A stretch of 37,898 bases of DNA from Candidatus Methylopumilus sp. (GTDB taxonomy: Bacteria > Pseudomonadota > Gammaproteobacteria > Burkholderiales > Burkholderiaceae_B), in contig JAIPCU010000011.1 of NCBI GenBank assembly GCA_021738045.1, positions 1 to 37,898 of the forward strand. The letters are read 5' to 3'. A program made the translations under genes and the position numbers. Shown here piece by piece: positions 26,713 to 35,416 of this stretch; within the stretch, counting starts at the first letter, position 1, and every line of letters starts with the position of its first letter. A model generated the notes under the pieces. It saw only the letters and a list, made by a program, of their open reading frames with translations. It was not told the origin of the DNA and searched no databases.

Positions 26713-26749
26713 ACCCCGGTTCTGACCCGAGCCGGGGTTTTGCTTTTTT
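26713..26749 (+). terminator. Strong intrinsic terminator after nicB, immediately upstream of greA
   Basis: A 7-bp stem (ACCCCGG / CCGGGGT, 12-nt loop) is followed directly by a T-rich tract (TTTTGCTTTTTT). It ends the hnr-nicB transcript 31 nt after the nicB stop. The T-tract stops 10 nt before the greA ATG, so any greA promoter upstream of it must read through the hairpin. A weak promoter-like pair (TTTACC 26673-26678, TAGAGA 26696-26701, 17-bp spacing) lies upstream of it. Confidence 0.88.
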
Positions 26750-26759
26750 GGAAAACACC

Positions 26760-27236
26760 ATGGCAACTATTCCTCTTACCGTGCGCGGGGCCGAGCGCTT
26801 ACAAGCTGAGCTGCAGCGGCTCAAGCATGTCGATCGCCCTGCAGTCATTAGCGCCATTGCTGAAGCACGTTCTCACGGCGATTTGTCTGAAAACGCTGAA
26901 TATGATGCGGCGCGCGAGCGTCAAGGCTTTATCGAAGGGCGTATCGCCGAACTCGATGGCACGCTTTCAAACGCCCAGTTAATTGAACCGAGCACGATCG
27001 AGGCCGATGGCCGCGTTGTGTTTGGCGCAACCATTGAAATCGAAGATCTTGAGTCGGGCACCAAAGTGACTTACCAAATCGTTGGTGACGTCGAGGCTGA
27101 CATCCGTTCGAATTTGATTTCGGTGTCTAGCCCTGTGGCGCGTGCTTTGATTGGTAAGTACGAGGGTGATGTCGTTGAAGTGAAGGCCCCATCCGGTGCC
27201 CGTGAGTACGAAATCATCAGTATTAAATATCTTTGA
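26760..27236 (+). CDS. greA: Transcription elongation factor GreA
   Basis: GreA (158 aa, the same length as in E. coli) rescues backtracked RNA polymerase by stimulating cleavage of the 3' end of the RNA. The N-terminal coiled coil (about 1-75) carries the acidic tip Asp41 and Glu44 in '[15 protein letters not shown]'. The C-terminal FKBP-like domain has '[21 protein letters not shown]' and '[21 protein letters not shown]'. The start is ATG 26760; an upstream in-frame TTG at 26748 would overlap the terminator T-tract. The ribosome site is poor (only GGAA near 26750). The gene is convergent with yhbY. Confidence 0.97.
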   Translation: MATIPLTVRGAERLQAELQRLKHVDRPAVISAIAEARSHGDLSENAEYDAARERQGFIEGRIAELDGTLSNAQLIEPSTIEADGRVVFGATIEIEDLESGTKVTYQIVGDVEADIRSNLISVSSPVARALIGKYEGDVVEVKAPSGAREYEIISIKYL

Positions 27237-27276
27237 GCACGCGTCCTTCGAAACACGCTCTCTGAAAGATGCCTAA

Positions 27277-27888
27277 TTAGCGTTTGACCGGTGCGCGTTT
27301 ACGCACTGTCGTGCCAAGAGCCCCACGCCGGGCTCCGGCACGTAGCGACAAAGCGCTGCCACTGCGACGCGGAATCCCATGTGAGGTATCCTTGGCGCTT
27401 GCGCGTTTGCTTGGGCGAGCAGGACGATCGCCCGAATAGACAGTTGGGCGATCGGTGGCCAAGTCGGTTTGCTCGCGTTCTGGGCGATTGCGGCGGCTTG
27501 GTTTTTGAACCTTTTTACCCGCTGCGGCTAGCTTTTTAGGAGTGTGGGGTTCGTTAGGCTTGCGCTTGGCTGGGGTTGCAGGTTCAGCTGGCGGTTTAAG
27601 GTAGGTGCCCTTTGACCCGAAGCGATACAGAATCAGCATTTTGCCCAAATGGTGCACCGTGGCGCACGAAAGGGTGTCGCAAATCGTGGCAAGCATGGCA
27701 TCGCGCTCGTCGCGGTCAGCACTGCCGGCTCGAACCTTAATTAGCTCGTGAGCAGATAGGTTTAGGTCGATTTCTTTTAAAACTGCCTCAGTGAGCCCGT
27801 TGTCGCCAATCAGTACAACTGGGCGCAGGGGGTGAGCAGCAGCGCGAAGCGAACTACGCTCGCGGGGGGTAAGTTCCATAATAGTCAT
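27277..27888 (-). CDS. yhbY: YhbY family RNA-binding protein with long basic tail
   Basis: A CRM-domain protein associated with 50S ribosomal subunit assembly. The domain spans about residues 4-97: '[21 protein letters not shown]' (first part), '[26 protein letters not shown]' and '[14 protein letters not shown]', with GxxG-like loop. It is followed by about 105 residues rich in Lys, Arg, Pro and Ala ('[19 protein letters not shown]', '[10 protein letters not shown]'), likely disordered and RNA-binding. The E. coli protein is 97 aa and has no such tail. Start is ATG 27888 or the ATG at 27879; neither has a clear ribosome site. It is divergent from rlmE, with 18 bp between starts. Confidence 0.92.
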   Translation of the reverse strand: MTIMELTPRERSSLRAAAHPLRPVVLIGDNGLTEAVLKEIDLNLSAHELIKVRAGSADRDERDAMLATICDTLSCATVHHLGKMLILYRFGSKGTYLKPPAEPATPAKRKPNEPHTPKKLAAAGKKVQKPSRRNRPEREQTDLATDRPTVYSGDRPARPSKRASAKDTSHGIPRRSGSALSLRAGARRGALGTTVRKRAPVKR

Positions 27889-27906
27889 AAGGTAGATTGT
27901 ACGGGA

Positions 27907-28542
27907 ATGGCGAAGAACAAATTTTCTAAAGAATGGGTCATGCAGCACATTAATGACCCTTTCGTCAAAATGGCGACTCAAAAGGGCTATCGTGCCCGTG
28001 CTGCCTTCAAACTGACTGAGATCCTCGATGCTGAAAAAATCATGCGTCGCGGTGACATCATCGTTGACTTGGGCTCGACCCCGGGCAGCTGGTCTCAGGT
28101 GGCGCGCGAGCGTCTGGTGGGCAAGGGTGGAATCCTCGACGGTCGCATTATTGCGCTCGACCTCTTACCGATGGAGCCTATCGCAGGTGTTGAGTTCATT
28201 TTGGGCGACTTTAGTGAAGATGCTGTCCTCGAAGAACTCAACCAAGCCCTCGAAGGAGTCAAGGTAGATTTAGTTATGTCAGACATGGCGCCAAATTTAT
28301 CTGGGGTCGGTTTAGCCGATGCGGCCAGAATTCAACAAGTGATTGATTTAGCCCTTGAATTTTCGCTAATGCACCTCAAAACAGATGGTGCACTGATTGT
28401 GAAGGCGTTTCACGGCAGCGGCTTTTCGCAAACCGTTGAAAGCTTCAAACGACACTTCAAAAGGGTGGTCGAGCGTAAACCCAAAGCATCAAGAGATCGT
28501 TCTTCTGAAACTTTCTTGATCGCCAAGGGTCGAAAGGGCTAG
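27907..28542 (+). CDS. rlmE: 23S rRNA (uridine-2'-O-)-methyltransferase
   Basis: RlmE (RrmJ/FtsJ, 211 aa) methylates the 2'-OH of U2552 (E. coli numbering) in 23S rRNA of the 50S subunit. The SAM site is '[14 protein letters not shown]' (53-66) and the catalytic set is Lys35, Asp126 ('SDMAPNLSG'), Lys166 ('VKAFHG') and Glu201 ('[10 protein letters not shown]'). Length matches the E. coli enzyme (209 aa). The start is ATG 27907, because the longer frame upstream overlaps yhbY. The common SAM motif AAPGGW is STPGSW here. ftsH lies downstream behind a hairpin, as in many proteobacteria. Confidence 0.97.
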   Translation: MAKNKFSKEWVMQHINDPFVKMATQKGYRARAAFKLTEILDAEKIMRRGDIIVDLGSTPGSWSQVARERLVGKGGILDGRIIALDLLPMEPIAGVEFILGDFSEDAVLEELNQALEGVKVDLVMSDMAPNLSGVGLADAARIQQVIDLALEFSLMHLKTDGALIVKAFHGSGFSQTVESFKRHFKRVVERKPKASRDRSSETFLIAKGRKG

Positions 28543-28566
28543 AGCTTTGAGATTTCGGTCCCGTCG

Positions 28567-28599
28567 CGCAGTAAGGGATTACTGCGAATGGGCTTTTTT
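28567..28599 (+). terminator. Terminator-like hairpin between rlmE and ftsH
   Basis: CGCAGTAA and TTACTGCG form a perfect 8-bp stem with a GGGA loop, and a T6 tract follows 7 nt later (28594-28599). It lies 24 nt after the rlmE stop. A good -10 (TAGAAT, 28606-28611) for ftsH follows immediately, though without a matching -35. Confidence 0.6.
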
Positions 28600-28688
28600 A
28601 ACAGGTAGAATGTTATTTTGCCTCGTTGCAATGCGTCCTTTGGGCCAAAGGTGCGCGGCGCGTCAGAACGACAAGCTGGAGATCGGCC

Positions 28689-30575
28689 TTGAATAATTCT
28701 TTTTCGAAAGTCGCGGTTTGGATGGTGATCGGTTTAGTACTGTTTACGGTGTTTAAACAGTTCGACTCCCGCGCGCCTGTACAAGACACCGTGAGCTACA
28801 CCCAATTTATGGAAGACGCCAAGTCGGGCAAGGTCCGCCGAGTCGATGTCCAAAACGATGTCATCCACGTGACGCCCGACTCGGGCCGCCCTTACACCCT
28901 GACTTCGCCTGGCGATCTCTGGATGGTGTCTGATTTGCTCAAAGCTGGTGTTTCTGTATCGGGCAAGCCGCGCGAAGAGCCCTCACTGCTCATGAGTATC
29001 TTTGTGTCTTGGTTTCCGATGCTGCTCTTGATCGGTGTCTGGGTGTTTTTTATGCGCCAGATGCAGGGTGGTGGTAAGGGTGGGGCGTTTAGTTTTGGTA
29101 AGTCGCGTGCGCGCTTGCTAGACGAAGGCACAAATGCCATCACGTTTGCTGACGTTGCGGGTTGCGACGAAGCAAAAGATGACGTTCAAGAAATTGTTGA
29201 TTTTTTACGTGATCCGTCTAAGTTTCAAAAGCTCGGCGGTCGTATCCCCCGCGGCGTGCTGATGGTGGGTTCGCCTGGTACTGGTAAGACGTTGCTGGCC
29301 AAAGCGATTGCTGGCGAAGCCAAGGTTCCGTTTTTTAGTATTTCGGGTTCTGACTTTGTTGAGATGTTTGTGGGTGTGGGCGCAGCTCGCGTGCGCGACA
29401 TGTTTGAAAACGCTAAAAAGCACTCGCCTTGCATTATCTTTATTGACGAGATTGATGCTGTCGGTCGTCAGCGTGGCGCCGGCTTGGGTGGCGGCAACGA
29501 CGAGCGCGAACAAACGCTTAACCAGATGTTGGTTGAGATGGACGGCTTTGAATCTGGCGTTGGCGTGATTGTGATCGCTGCAACCAACCGCCCTGATGTG
29601 CTTGACCCTGCGTTGCTGCGTCCCGGTCGTTTTGATCGTCAAGTGGTCGTGCCATTGCCAGATATTCGCGGTCGCGAACAAATTCTTAAAGTTCACATGC
29701 GCAAAGTGCCGTTGGCGCAAAATGTGGATGCTCATACTCTTGCGCGTGGTTGCCCTGGTTTTTCGGGCGCTGATCTTGCCAATCTGGTGAACGAGTCGGC
29801 GCTGTTTGCGGCGCGTCGTAATGGTCGCACGGTTGATATGTCTGACTTTGAAAAAGCCAAAGACAAGATCATCATGGGTGCCGAGCGCCGTTCAATCGTG
29901 ATGCCCGATGAAGAACGCCGTAACACCGCGTATCACGAGTCTGGTCATGCGATCGTGGCCCGTATGTTGCCTAAAACTGATCCTGTTCACAAAGTCACGA
30001 TCATCCCGCGTGGTCGTGCCTTAGGTGTCACGATGCAGTTGCCCGAAGGCGATCGTTACAGCATGGATAAAGAGCGTCTGTTGTGTACGATTGCCGTGTT
30101 GTTTGGTGGCCGTATCGCTGAAGAATTGTTCATGAACCAAATGACCACCGGCGCCTCAAATGATTTTGAGCGTGCCACAGCGATTGCTCGTGACATGGTG
30201 ACGCGCTACGGCATGACAGATTCACTGGGCCCAGTGGTGTATGCCGAAAACGAAGGTGAAGTCTTTTTGGGCCGTAGCGTGACAAAAACCACGCATATGT
30301 CTGAAGCGACGATGCAAACGGTCGATAAAGAGATCCGCAAAATTATCGACGAGCAGTACGCACGCGCTCGCACCATCCTTGAAAACAGTCGTGAAAAAGT
30401 CGAAATCATGACTAAGGCGTTGCTCGAATGGGAAACCATCGACGCAGATCAGATCGGTGACATCATTGAAGGTCGCCCACCGCGCCCACCAAAGGTGCCA
30501 CAGGCGCCAGCTGATTCGTCGGATACACCCCCCACGGGCGCAGCACCGACTAACGATCCTGCTGCGGTGGTCTAA
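28689..30575 (+). CDS. ftsH: ATP-dependent zinc metalloprotease FtsH
   Basis: A 628-aa membrane-anchored AAA+ protease that degrades misfolded membrane proteins and short-lived regulators. Two transmembrane helices are seen (about 6-23 and 101-121) around a periplasmic domain. The AAA module has Walker A GSPGTGKT (194-201) and Walker B 'IIFIDEID' with Asp253/Glu254. The zinc site is HESGH (416-420). The start is set at TTG 28689: the Burkholderiales N-terminus '[13 protein letters not shown]' begins there and GGAGA lies at proper distance. The longer frame from 28626 has no conserved residues. folP follows 22 nt downstream. Confidence 0.97.
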   Translation: MNNSFSKVAVWMVIGLVLFTVFKQFDSRAPVQDTVSYTQFMEDAKSGKVRRVDVQNDVIHVTPDSGRPYTLTSPGDLWMVSDLLKAGVSVSGKPREEPSLLMSIFVSWFPMLLLIGVWVFFMRQMQGGGKGGAFSFGKSRARLLDEGTNAITFADVAGCDEAKDDVQEIVDFLRDPSKFQKLGGRIPRGVLMVGSPGTGKTLLAKAIAGEAKVPFFSISGSDFVEMFVGVGAARVRDMFENAKKHSPCIIFIDEIDAVGRQRGAGLGGGNDEREQTLNQMLVEMDGFESGVGVIVIAATNRPDVLDPALLRPGRFDRQVVVPLPDIRGREQILKVHMRKVPLAQNVDAHTLARGCPGFSGADLANLVNESALFAARRNGRTVDMSDFEKAKDKIIMGAERRSIVMPDEERRNTAYHESGHAIVARMLPKTDPVHKVTIIPRGRALGVTMQLPEGDRYSMDKERLLCTIAVLFGGRIAEELFMNQMTTGASNDFERATAIARDMVTRYGMTDSLGPVVYAENEGEVFLGRSVTKTTHMSEATMQTVDKEIRKIIDEQYARARTILENSREKVEIMTKALLEWETIDADQIGDIIEGRPPRPPKVPQAPADSSDTPPTGAAPTNDPAAVV

Positions 30576-30597
30576 GACGACGGCAGAGCTGACTCTG

Positions 30598-31443
30598 ATG
30601 TTGGGTAGCTGGTTATGCGGGCGCTTTGAGTTTGTACTCAAGCGCCCGCTTTTAATGGGTATCGTCAACGTCACGCCTGATTCATTTTCTGATGGCGGTC
30701 AACACGCTGATGCAACCTCGGCGATTGCACACGCGCACCATTTGGTTGCTGAAGGTGCCGATATCATCGACATTGGTGGTGAGTCCACCCGCCCAGGGGC
30801 TGCGCCCGTTTCTATCCAAGATGAGCTTGCGCGCATTTTGCCTGTGATCGCTGCGCTGCGCGACAGTGGTGTTGCGATTTCAGTCGATACCTGCAAACCT
30901 GAGGTGATGCAGACTGCGCTTGAGGCGGGGGCCGACATCATTAATGATGTGACAGGCATGCGAGCACCCGAGGCACAGCGCATCGTTGCTGCGCACCCAA
31001 GCTGTGGGGTGTGCCTGATGCACATGCAGGGCGAGCCGCGTACGATGCAACGCAATCCTCAATACCAAAATGTCGTGCACGAGGTGAAAGCGGCGCTCGT
31101 CGCGCAGGCGCAGTTGCTTGAGCATCTTGGTGTCAAGCGGGCCCGCCTTAGCTTGGATCCTGGCCTGGGGTTTGGAAAAACGCTCGAGCATAATTATCAA
31201 TTACTGCAAGGGCTGGAGCAGCTTGTGCAAAGCGGCTACCCAGTCGTGTTGGGTGCCTCGCGTAAATCTATGATTGGTAGTGTCACCGGTAAATCTGTGG
31301 ATCAGCGTCTGAGTGGTAGCATTGCTGCCGCGCTCGCAGGTGTGGTCAGAGGTGCAGCGGTCTTGCGTGTGCATGATGTCGATGCCACGCGTGACGCTTT
31401 AAAAGTTTGGCAGTCCGTTCAGGCTGCAGGGGATCCACATTGA
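30598..31443 (+). CDS. folP: Dihydropteroate synthase
   Basis: A 281-aa DHPS joining p-aminobenzoate to the pterin pyrophosphate in folate synthesis; it is the sulfonamide target. Signature motifs are 'MGIVNVTPDSFSDGG' (about 20-34), 'GADIIDIGGESTRPGA' and the C-terminal 'GASRKSMIG'. Other conserved parts are 'INDVTGM' and 'LSLDPGLGFGKT'. The start is ATG 30598, 22 nt after the ftsH stop; the longer in-frame extension overlaps ftsH. The arrangement ftsH-folP-glmM is standard in beta- and gammaproteobacteria. The DHPS loop residues show no obvious resistance insertion. Confidence 0.96.
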   Translation: MLGSWLCGRFEFVLKRPLLMGIVNVTPDSFSDGGQHADATSAIAHAHHLVAEGADIIDIGGESTRPGAAPVSIQDELARILPVIAALRDSGVAISVDTCKPEVMQTALEAGADIINDVTGMRAPEAQRIVAAHPSCGVCLMHMQGEPRTMQRNPQYQNVVHEVKAALVAQAQLLEHLGVKRARLSLDPGLGFGKTLEHNYQLLQGLEQLVQSGYPVVLGASRKSMIGSVTGKSVDQRLSGSIAAALAGVVRGAAVLRVHDVDATRDALKVWQSVQAAGDPH

Positions 31444-31484
31444 TGTCCCCTCGGTGCTGAGCGACGAGTTTCGCGGAGAAAAAA

Positions 31485-32831
31485 ATGAGTCAAAGAAAAT
31501 ATTTCGGTACAGATGGCGTGCGCGGCGAAGTAGGTGGCGACGTCATCAATGCTGAATTCGCACTCAGGCTTGGCTATGCAGCCGGCAAAGTTCTGGCCAA
31601 AGAACATTCGGCGCGGCGCGGCCGCCCAACCGTATTGATCGGTAAAGACACGCGCATCAGCGGCTACATGCTTGAATCGGCACTCGAAGCAGGCTTTGCT
31701 TCGGCTGGTATTGAGGTGTTGCTCGCAGGCCCGCTACCCACCCCAGCGGTGGCGTATTTGACGCGCACCTGGCGCTTAGTGGCTGGTATTGTGATCAGCG
31801 CCTCACACAATCCTTACTACGACAATGGCATCAAGTTTTTTTCGTCTAAGGGCATGAAGTTACCTGACGAGACTGAGGCTGCGATTGAAGCTGCGCTAGA
31901 CGAACCCATGCAGTGTGTCAGCTCTGAAAAGCTCGGACGCGCGCGTCGTATTGACGATGCGCCGGGTCGTTACATTGAATTTTGTAAAAGTACGTATCCG
32001 TCGGATTTGGATTTAGGCGGTTTGAAACTCGTGGTAGATGCTGCCAATGGTGCTGCCTACCATATTGCACCTCACGTGTTTCGCGAGTTAGGGGCCGAAG
32101 TCACTGCAATTGGCGTGTCGCCCGACGGGTTCAATATCAATAAAGACGTTGGTGCCTTGCATCCAGAAAGCTTAGCGGCTGAGGTACGTGCACGTGGCGC
32201 AGATCTTGGCATTGCGCTAGACGGTGATGCCGACCGTGTGCAAATGGTAGATGCCACCGGGCGTGTCTATAACGGCGACGAGCTGTTGTATGCTGTGCTG
32301 CGTGAACGCCTCTCGCGTGGGCCGGTTGCAGGTGTGGTGGGTACCCTCATGACCAATTTCGGCTTTGAGCGTCAACTGAAAAACATGGGCATCCCCTTTG
32401 AGCGTGCTCAAGTGGGTGATCGCTATGTGCTCGAGCAATTGCGTAATCGCGGCTGGCTCTATGGGGGTGAAAGCTCAGGGCATTTGTTGTGTCTAGATTC
32501 GCACACGACGGGCGATGGCATCGTTGCGGCCTTGCAAGTGTTGGCGGCTTTGCAGCGCAGCGGCGAGACCCTGTCTCAATGGGTCTCTGCCCTGCGCTTG
32601 TACCCGCAAAAAATGATTAACGTGGTACTTAAGCCTGGTACGGATTGGGCAACCCATGCCGGCTTACAAGCGGCTCAACAACAAGCCGAAGCCTTACTGG
32701 GTGAACGCGGTCGGGTGTTGATCCGCGCGTCGGGCACCGAACCCAAACTACGCTTGATGGTCGAGGCCGATGACGAGGCTTTGGCGACGAAGTGCGTCGA
32801 TTTGCTTGCGGCGGTCGATTTAACGAGCTAG
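31485..32831 (+). CDS. glmM: Phosphoglucosamine mutase
   Basis: GlmM (448 aa) interconverts glucosamine-6-phosphate and glucosamine-1-phosphate for UDP-GlcNAc, peptidoglycan and LPS. The N-terminus '[12 protein letters not shown]' is typical. The phosphoserine is Ser107 in '[16 protein letters not shown]'. The metal-binding loop is '[11 protein letters not shown]', the sugar-binding loop 'GGESSGHLL' and the phosphate-binding C-terminal loop '[15 protein letters not shown]'. The ribosome site is GGAG, 8 nt before ATG 31485. It follows folP after 41 nt and ends the ftsH-folP-glmM run. Confidence 0.97.
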   Translation: MSQRKYFGTDGVRGEVGGDVINAEFALRLGYAAGKVLAKEHSARRGRPTVLIGKDTRISGYMLESALEAGFASAGIEVLLAGPLPTPAVAYLTRTWRLVAGIVISASHNPYYDNGIKFFSSKGMKLPDETEAAIEAALDEPMQCVSSEKLGRARRIDDAPGRYIEFCKSTYPSDLDLGGLKLVVDAANGAAYHIAPHVFRELGAEVTAIGVSPDGFNINKDVGALHPESLAAEVRARGADLGIALDGDADRVQMVDATGRVYNGDELLYAVLRERLSRGPVAGVVGTLMTNFGFERQLKNMGIPFERAQVGDRYVLEQLRNRGWLYGGESSGHLLCLDSHTTGDGIVAALQVLAALQRSGETLSQWVSALRLYPQKMINVVLKPGTDWATHAGLQAAQQQAEALLGERGRVLIRASGTEPKLRLMVEADDEALATKCVDLLAAVDLTS

Positions 32832-32882
32832 TCAGCCAGCGGTGCAACGCTCTCGCGATCCCGCAAGTTCATCACCTCGCGT

Positions 32883-32898
32883 CTGCCCTGGGGGGCAG
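32883..32898 (+). terminator. Possible hairpin after glmM
   Basis: CTGCCC and GGGCAG form a 6-bp stem with a 4-nt loop in the 174-bp gap between glmM and the OlsB-like gene. No T-tract follows, so termination is uncertain. No convincing promoter was found in the rest of the gap. Confidence 0.35.
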
Positions 32899-33005
32899 TT
32901 CGGGCTTCTGGATGGCGTGACTAAAGTCAAAAAAACTTCATCATTTCGTCACCTTCGTGCAATGTCGCTTTGTCATAGTTGGGGATATCTCAGGAGATCA
33001 ACCCC

Positions 33006-33809
33006 ATGCTTGAGCTTGTGCGCAGTGCTTCTAGTCTATTTACGCTTCCGACGGCTTCAAATAACTCTGCTGGATTGGTCGTCGGCTTGGCGCAGTCGCC
33101 CGACGAAATCGAATTGGTGCAGCGGCTTCGTCATGATGTATTTAGCGCAGAGTATGGTGCCGCCCTCGGCACGGATCGCGATGGGATCGATCGCGATCAC
33201 TTTGATCCCTGGTGTGCGCACCTGCTAGTACGAGAACTTTCTACCGATCAAGTGGTTGGCACCTATCGAATTTTGACTCCGCAACAAGCCAAGCGTGCAG
33301 GCAGCTACTACTCTGAGTCTGAGTTTGATCTAAGCGGCTTAGGACAGGTGCGTGATTCGTTAGTCGAGTTTGGGCGAGCCTGCATTCACGAAGAGCACCG
33401 GCAAGGCGGTGTCTTAATGATGCTTTGGTCAGGCTTGGCAGAGATCCTCAAGCAAGGTCACTACGAGCATGTGTTTGGTTGTGCAAGCGTGAGCCTGCGC
33501 GACGATGGTGTTACGGCAGCCGAAGTTTGGCGTCAGGTTAAAGCGCGCTCGCTATTAACTGAGGAGGTGAGCGTGAAACCCTTGCATCGTTACCCCGTTG
33601 AGCAGCTTGACAGCCAATTGCCCGCCTCGGTACCGGCGTTGCTTAAAGGTTATTTGAAGCTAGGTTCGCGCGTATGCGGCGAGCCGGCCTGGGATCCTGA
33701 CTTTAATACGGCTGATTTTCCGATGCTACTCTCAGTGAGCAATATGGGACAGCGTTACCGGAAACACTTTGGCTTTGATAGCGCTAAACCTGGATCAGCT
33801 CAAAATTAA
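33006..33809 (+). CDS. olsB: OlsB-like acyl-ACP-dependent N-acyltransferase (ornithine lipid synthesis)
   Basis: A 267-aa GNAT-fold protein of the OlsB/hemolysin-like type, which attaches a 3-hydroxyacyl chain from ACP to ornithine, the first step of phosphate-free ornithine lipids. Typical parts are 'LRHDVFSAEYGA', 'DHFDPWCAHLLV', 'VVGTYRIL', 'SYYSESEFDL', 'LVEFGRACIHEEHRQGGVLM', 'VFGCASVSL' and the C-terminal 'YLKLGSRVCGEPAWDPDF'. The start is ATG 33006, with AGGAG nine nt upstream; an upstream TTG is less likely. The olsA gene for the second acylation is not in the window. The 3' end overlaps ppx by 26 nt (convergent). Another amine acceptor is possible. Confidence 0.82.
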   Translation: MLELVRSASSLFTLPTASNNSAGLVVGLAQSPDEIELVQRLRHDVFSAEYGAALGTDRDGIDRDHFDPWCAHLLVRELSTDQVVGTYRILTPQQAKRAGSYYSESEFDLSGLGQVRDSLVEFGRACIHEEHRQGGVLMMLWSGLAEILKQGHYEHVFGCASVSLRDDGVTAAEVWRQVKARSLLTEEVSVKPLHRYPVEQLDSQLPASVPALLKGYLKLGSRVCGEPAWDPDFNTADFPMLLSVSNMGQRYRKHFGFDSAKPGSAQN

Positions 33810-35271
33810 AACCGACCTTATCCCATTCGGTTTCTTCACCATGTAATGAGAAGTCGGTGAGTGGATGCGAGGCGAGCCATTTTTTGTCGACCTTGCAGAC
33901 GATTGAAAGCCCTTTAACGCTCACTGAGAGCGGTAGACGAGAGACATCCTCACGACGCCGACACAGCAGTACTGCCAAGCGCAGACACAAAATCGTGAGC
34001 CACTGCTCGCGGTTTTTGACCAGGTTTTGTGCCTTACTGAGTTTGCCCGTATGTGCCAGCGCCAGAAGTCCAAGCTGCGCTTGATCGACTCGTGAGAAGC
34101 CCGGCATGTCAGCGTTATTTAAAATATAGGCACTGTGCTTATGATAGCCCGCCTGGGCAATCGACAAGCCTACCTCGTGCAGGTCGGCCGCCCAACTCAA
34201 GGTGTGGCGCAGTTCATCTTGTGCGTTGCGCTCTGGCAGCATCGCATCAAAAAGACTTAAGGCGCAGCGCTTGACGCGTGTCGATTGACGCGTGTCAACG
34301 TGGTAGCGTTTGGTGAAGGCCAGCACTGAAACGTCACGCCGGTCATGGGCTTCTTCACGACCGGCCAAATCCACCAAGACGCCCAAGCGCAGCGCGCCGT
34401 CGCCGGTCTTCATGACATCGACGTGCATCTCGTCAAAGAAGGCGCTCATGATGGCCAGGCCACCGGTCAAGACATCGGCACGTTCAAGTTTGATACCCGG
34501 TAGGTCGTTGGGGATCACACGCCCAGCGCGCACGAGCTTTGCCTTGAGTTTCTCGAGACCGTCGCGCGTAATGCCTTCGGGCGATAAACGGCCCTCGGTC
34601 AAAATTGCATATAGCGCCTTAGCGGTGCCGGACGAGCCAAAGGCGGCATCCCAGCCCATTTTGCGGTACGGCTTCGTGATGACCTCGATCTCGCGCCGCG
34701 CGGCAAGTTCGGCCTGCTTCAGCGAATAGGCATCAATGACGCCGTCTGGAAAAAACTGTCGGCTGTAACTGACGCAACCCATGTAGAGCGACGAGGTGAG
34801 CAGTGGTTCATCCCCGCGACCAATAATGATCTCGGTCGAGCCCCCTCCGATATCGATGACTAAGCGCCGGTCGGTCGAGATTGGTAATGTGTGACTGACC
34901 CCAGAGTAGATCAGGCGGGCTTCTTCGCGCCCAGCAATGACTTCAATCGGAAAACCGAGTGCAGCCTCGGCGCGAGGCAGAAAGTCAGCGACGTTACGCG
35001 CCACGCGAAAGGTGTTGGTCGCAACTGCACGTACTCGATCTGGATGAAAGCTGCGTAAGCGCTCGCCAAAGCGTTTGAGCACCTCAATGGCCCGCTCAAC
35101 AGACTCATCGTTCAGGATCTTGGCAGAGTTTAGGCCTGCGGCCAAGCGCACAGTTTCTTTGAGACGATCGATTTGATAGATGTGTTTGGCACCATTTTGC
35201 TCGGCTACCCGTCCGATCGATAGCCTAAAGCTGTTCGACCCCAGATCTACTGCCGCCAAGAGGTGTTCCAT
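33784..35271 (-). CDS. ppx: Exopolyphosphatase / guanosine pentaphosphatase
   Basis: A 495-aa Ppx/GppA-family enzyme that releases phosphate from the end of polyphosphate chains. The N-terminal actin-like fold shows 'AAVDLGSNSFRLSIG' and 'VIDIGGGSTEIIIG', with the second phosphate loop 'FGSSGTAKAL'. The C-terminal HD-like part includes 'LSWAADLHEVGLSI' and 'HKHSAYILNNADMPGF'. The start is ATG 35271, because the conserved 'HLLAAVDLGSNS' begins there; the TTG upstream adds only seven residues. It is divergent from ppk, unlike the ppk-ppx operon of E. coli. Its 3' end overlaps the OlsB-like gene on the other strand. Confidence 0.95.
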   Translation of the reverse strand: MEHLLAAVDLGSNSFRLSIGRVAEQNGAKHIYQIDRLKETVRLAAGLNSAKILNDESVERAIEVLKRFGERLRSFHPDRVRAVATNTFRVARNVADFLPRAEAALGFPIEVIAGREEARLIYSGVSHTLPISTDRRLVIDIGGGSTEIIIGRGDEPLLTSSLYMGCVSYSRQFFPDGVIDAYSLKQAELAARREIEVITKPYRKMGWDAAFGSSGTAKALYAILTEGRLSPEGITRDGLEKLKAKLVRAGRVIPNDLPGIKLERADVLTGGLAIMSAFFDEMHVDVMKTGDGALRLGVLVDLAGREEAHDRRDVSVLAFTKRYHVDTRQSTRVKRCALSLFDAMLPERNAQDELRHTLSWAADLHEVGLSIAQAGYHKHSAYILNNADMPGFSRVDQAQLGLLALAHTGKLSKAQNLVKNREQWLTILCLRLAVLLCRRREDVSRLPLSVSVKGLSIVCKVDKKWLASHPLTDFSLHGEETEWDKVGFNFELIQV

Positions 35272-35349
35272 TAACGTCAACCTGTTACACAATTACACGT
35301 ATTATAAAAGGGTATCAAGAATTCAAAAAAACACACTAGTCAGCCGTGA

Positions 35350-35378
35350 ATGTTGCAAAACTGTAACTTTGTTGTTGT
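35350..35378 (+). promoter_or_regulatory. Pho-box-like repeats upstream of ppk
   Basis: Three 7-bp units with a shared TGT core lie 11 bp apart: ATGTTGC (35350), CTGTAAC (35361) and TTGTTGT (35372), each separated by 4 bp. This is the PhoB direct-repeat geometry. A TCTAAA -10-like element (35384-35389) follows at a suitable distance. Located 38 bp before the ppk ATG, in the divergent ppx/ppk region. Confidence 0.6.
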
Positions 35379-35416
35379 ACAACTCTAAAAATCCCAAAAA
35401 ACTGAGGTCTGATTGT

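Noticed and set aside
28545-28575. Heat-shock (sigma-32) promoter for ftsH
   Set aside because: CTTTGAG and CCCGTCGC are only loosely like the consensus, and the stretch overlaps the rlmE terminator hairpin.
32920-33000. Pho box upstream of the OlsB-like gene
   Set aside because: TGTCGC and TTGTCAT-like words occur, but their spacing (8 bp) does not fit the 11-bp PhoB repeat.
32842-33228. 128-codon plus-strand frame at the start of the OlsB-like gene
   Set aside because: It overlaps olsB in another frame, and its sequence is unlike any family, while olsB has clear family motifs and a strong ribosome site.
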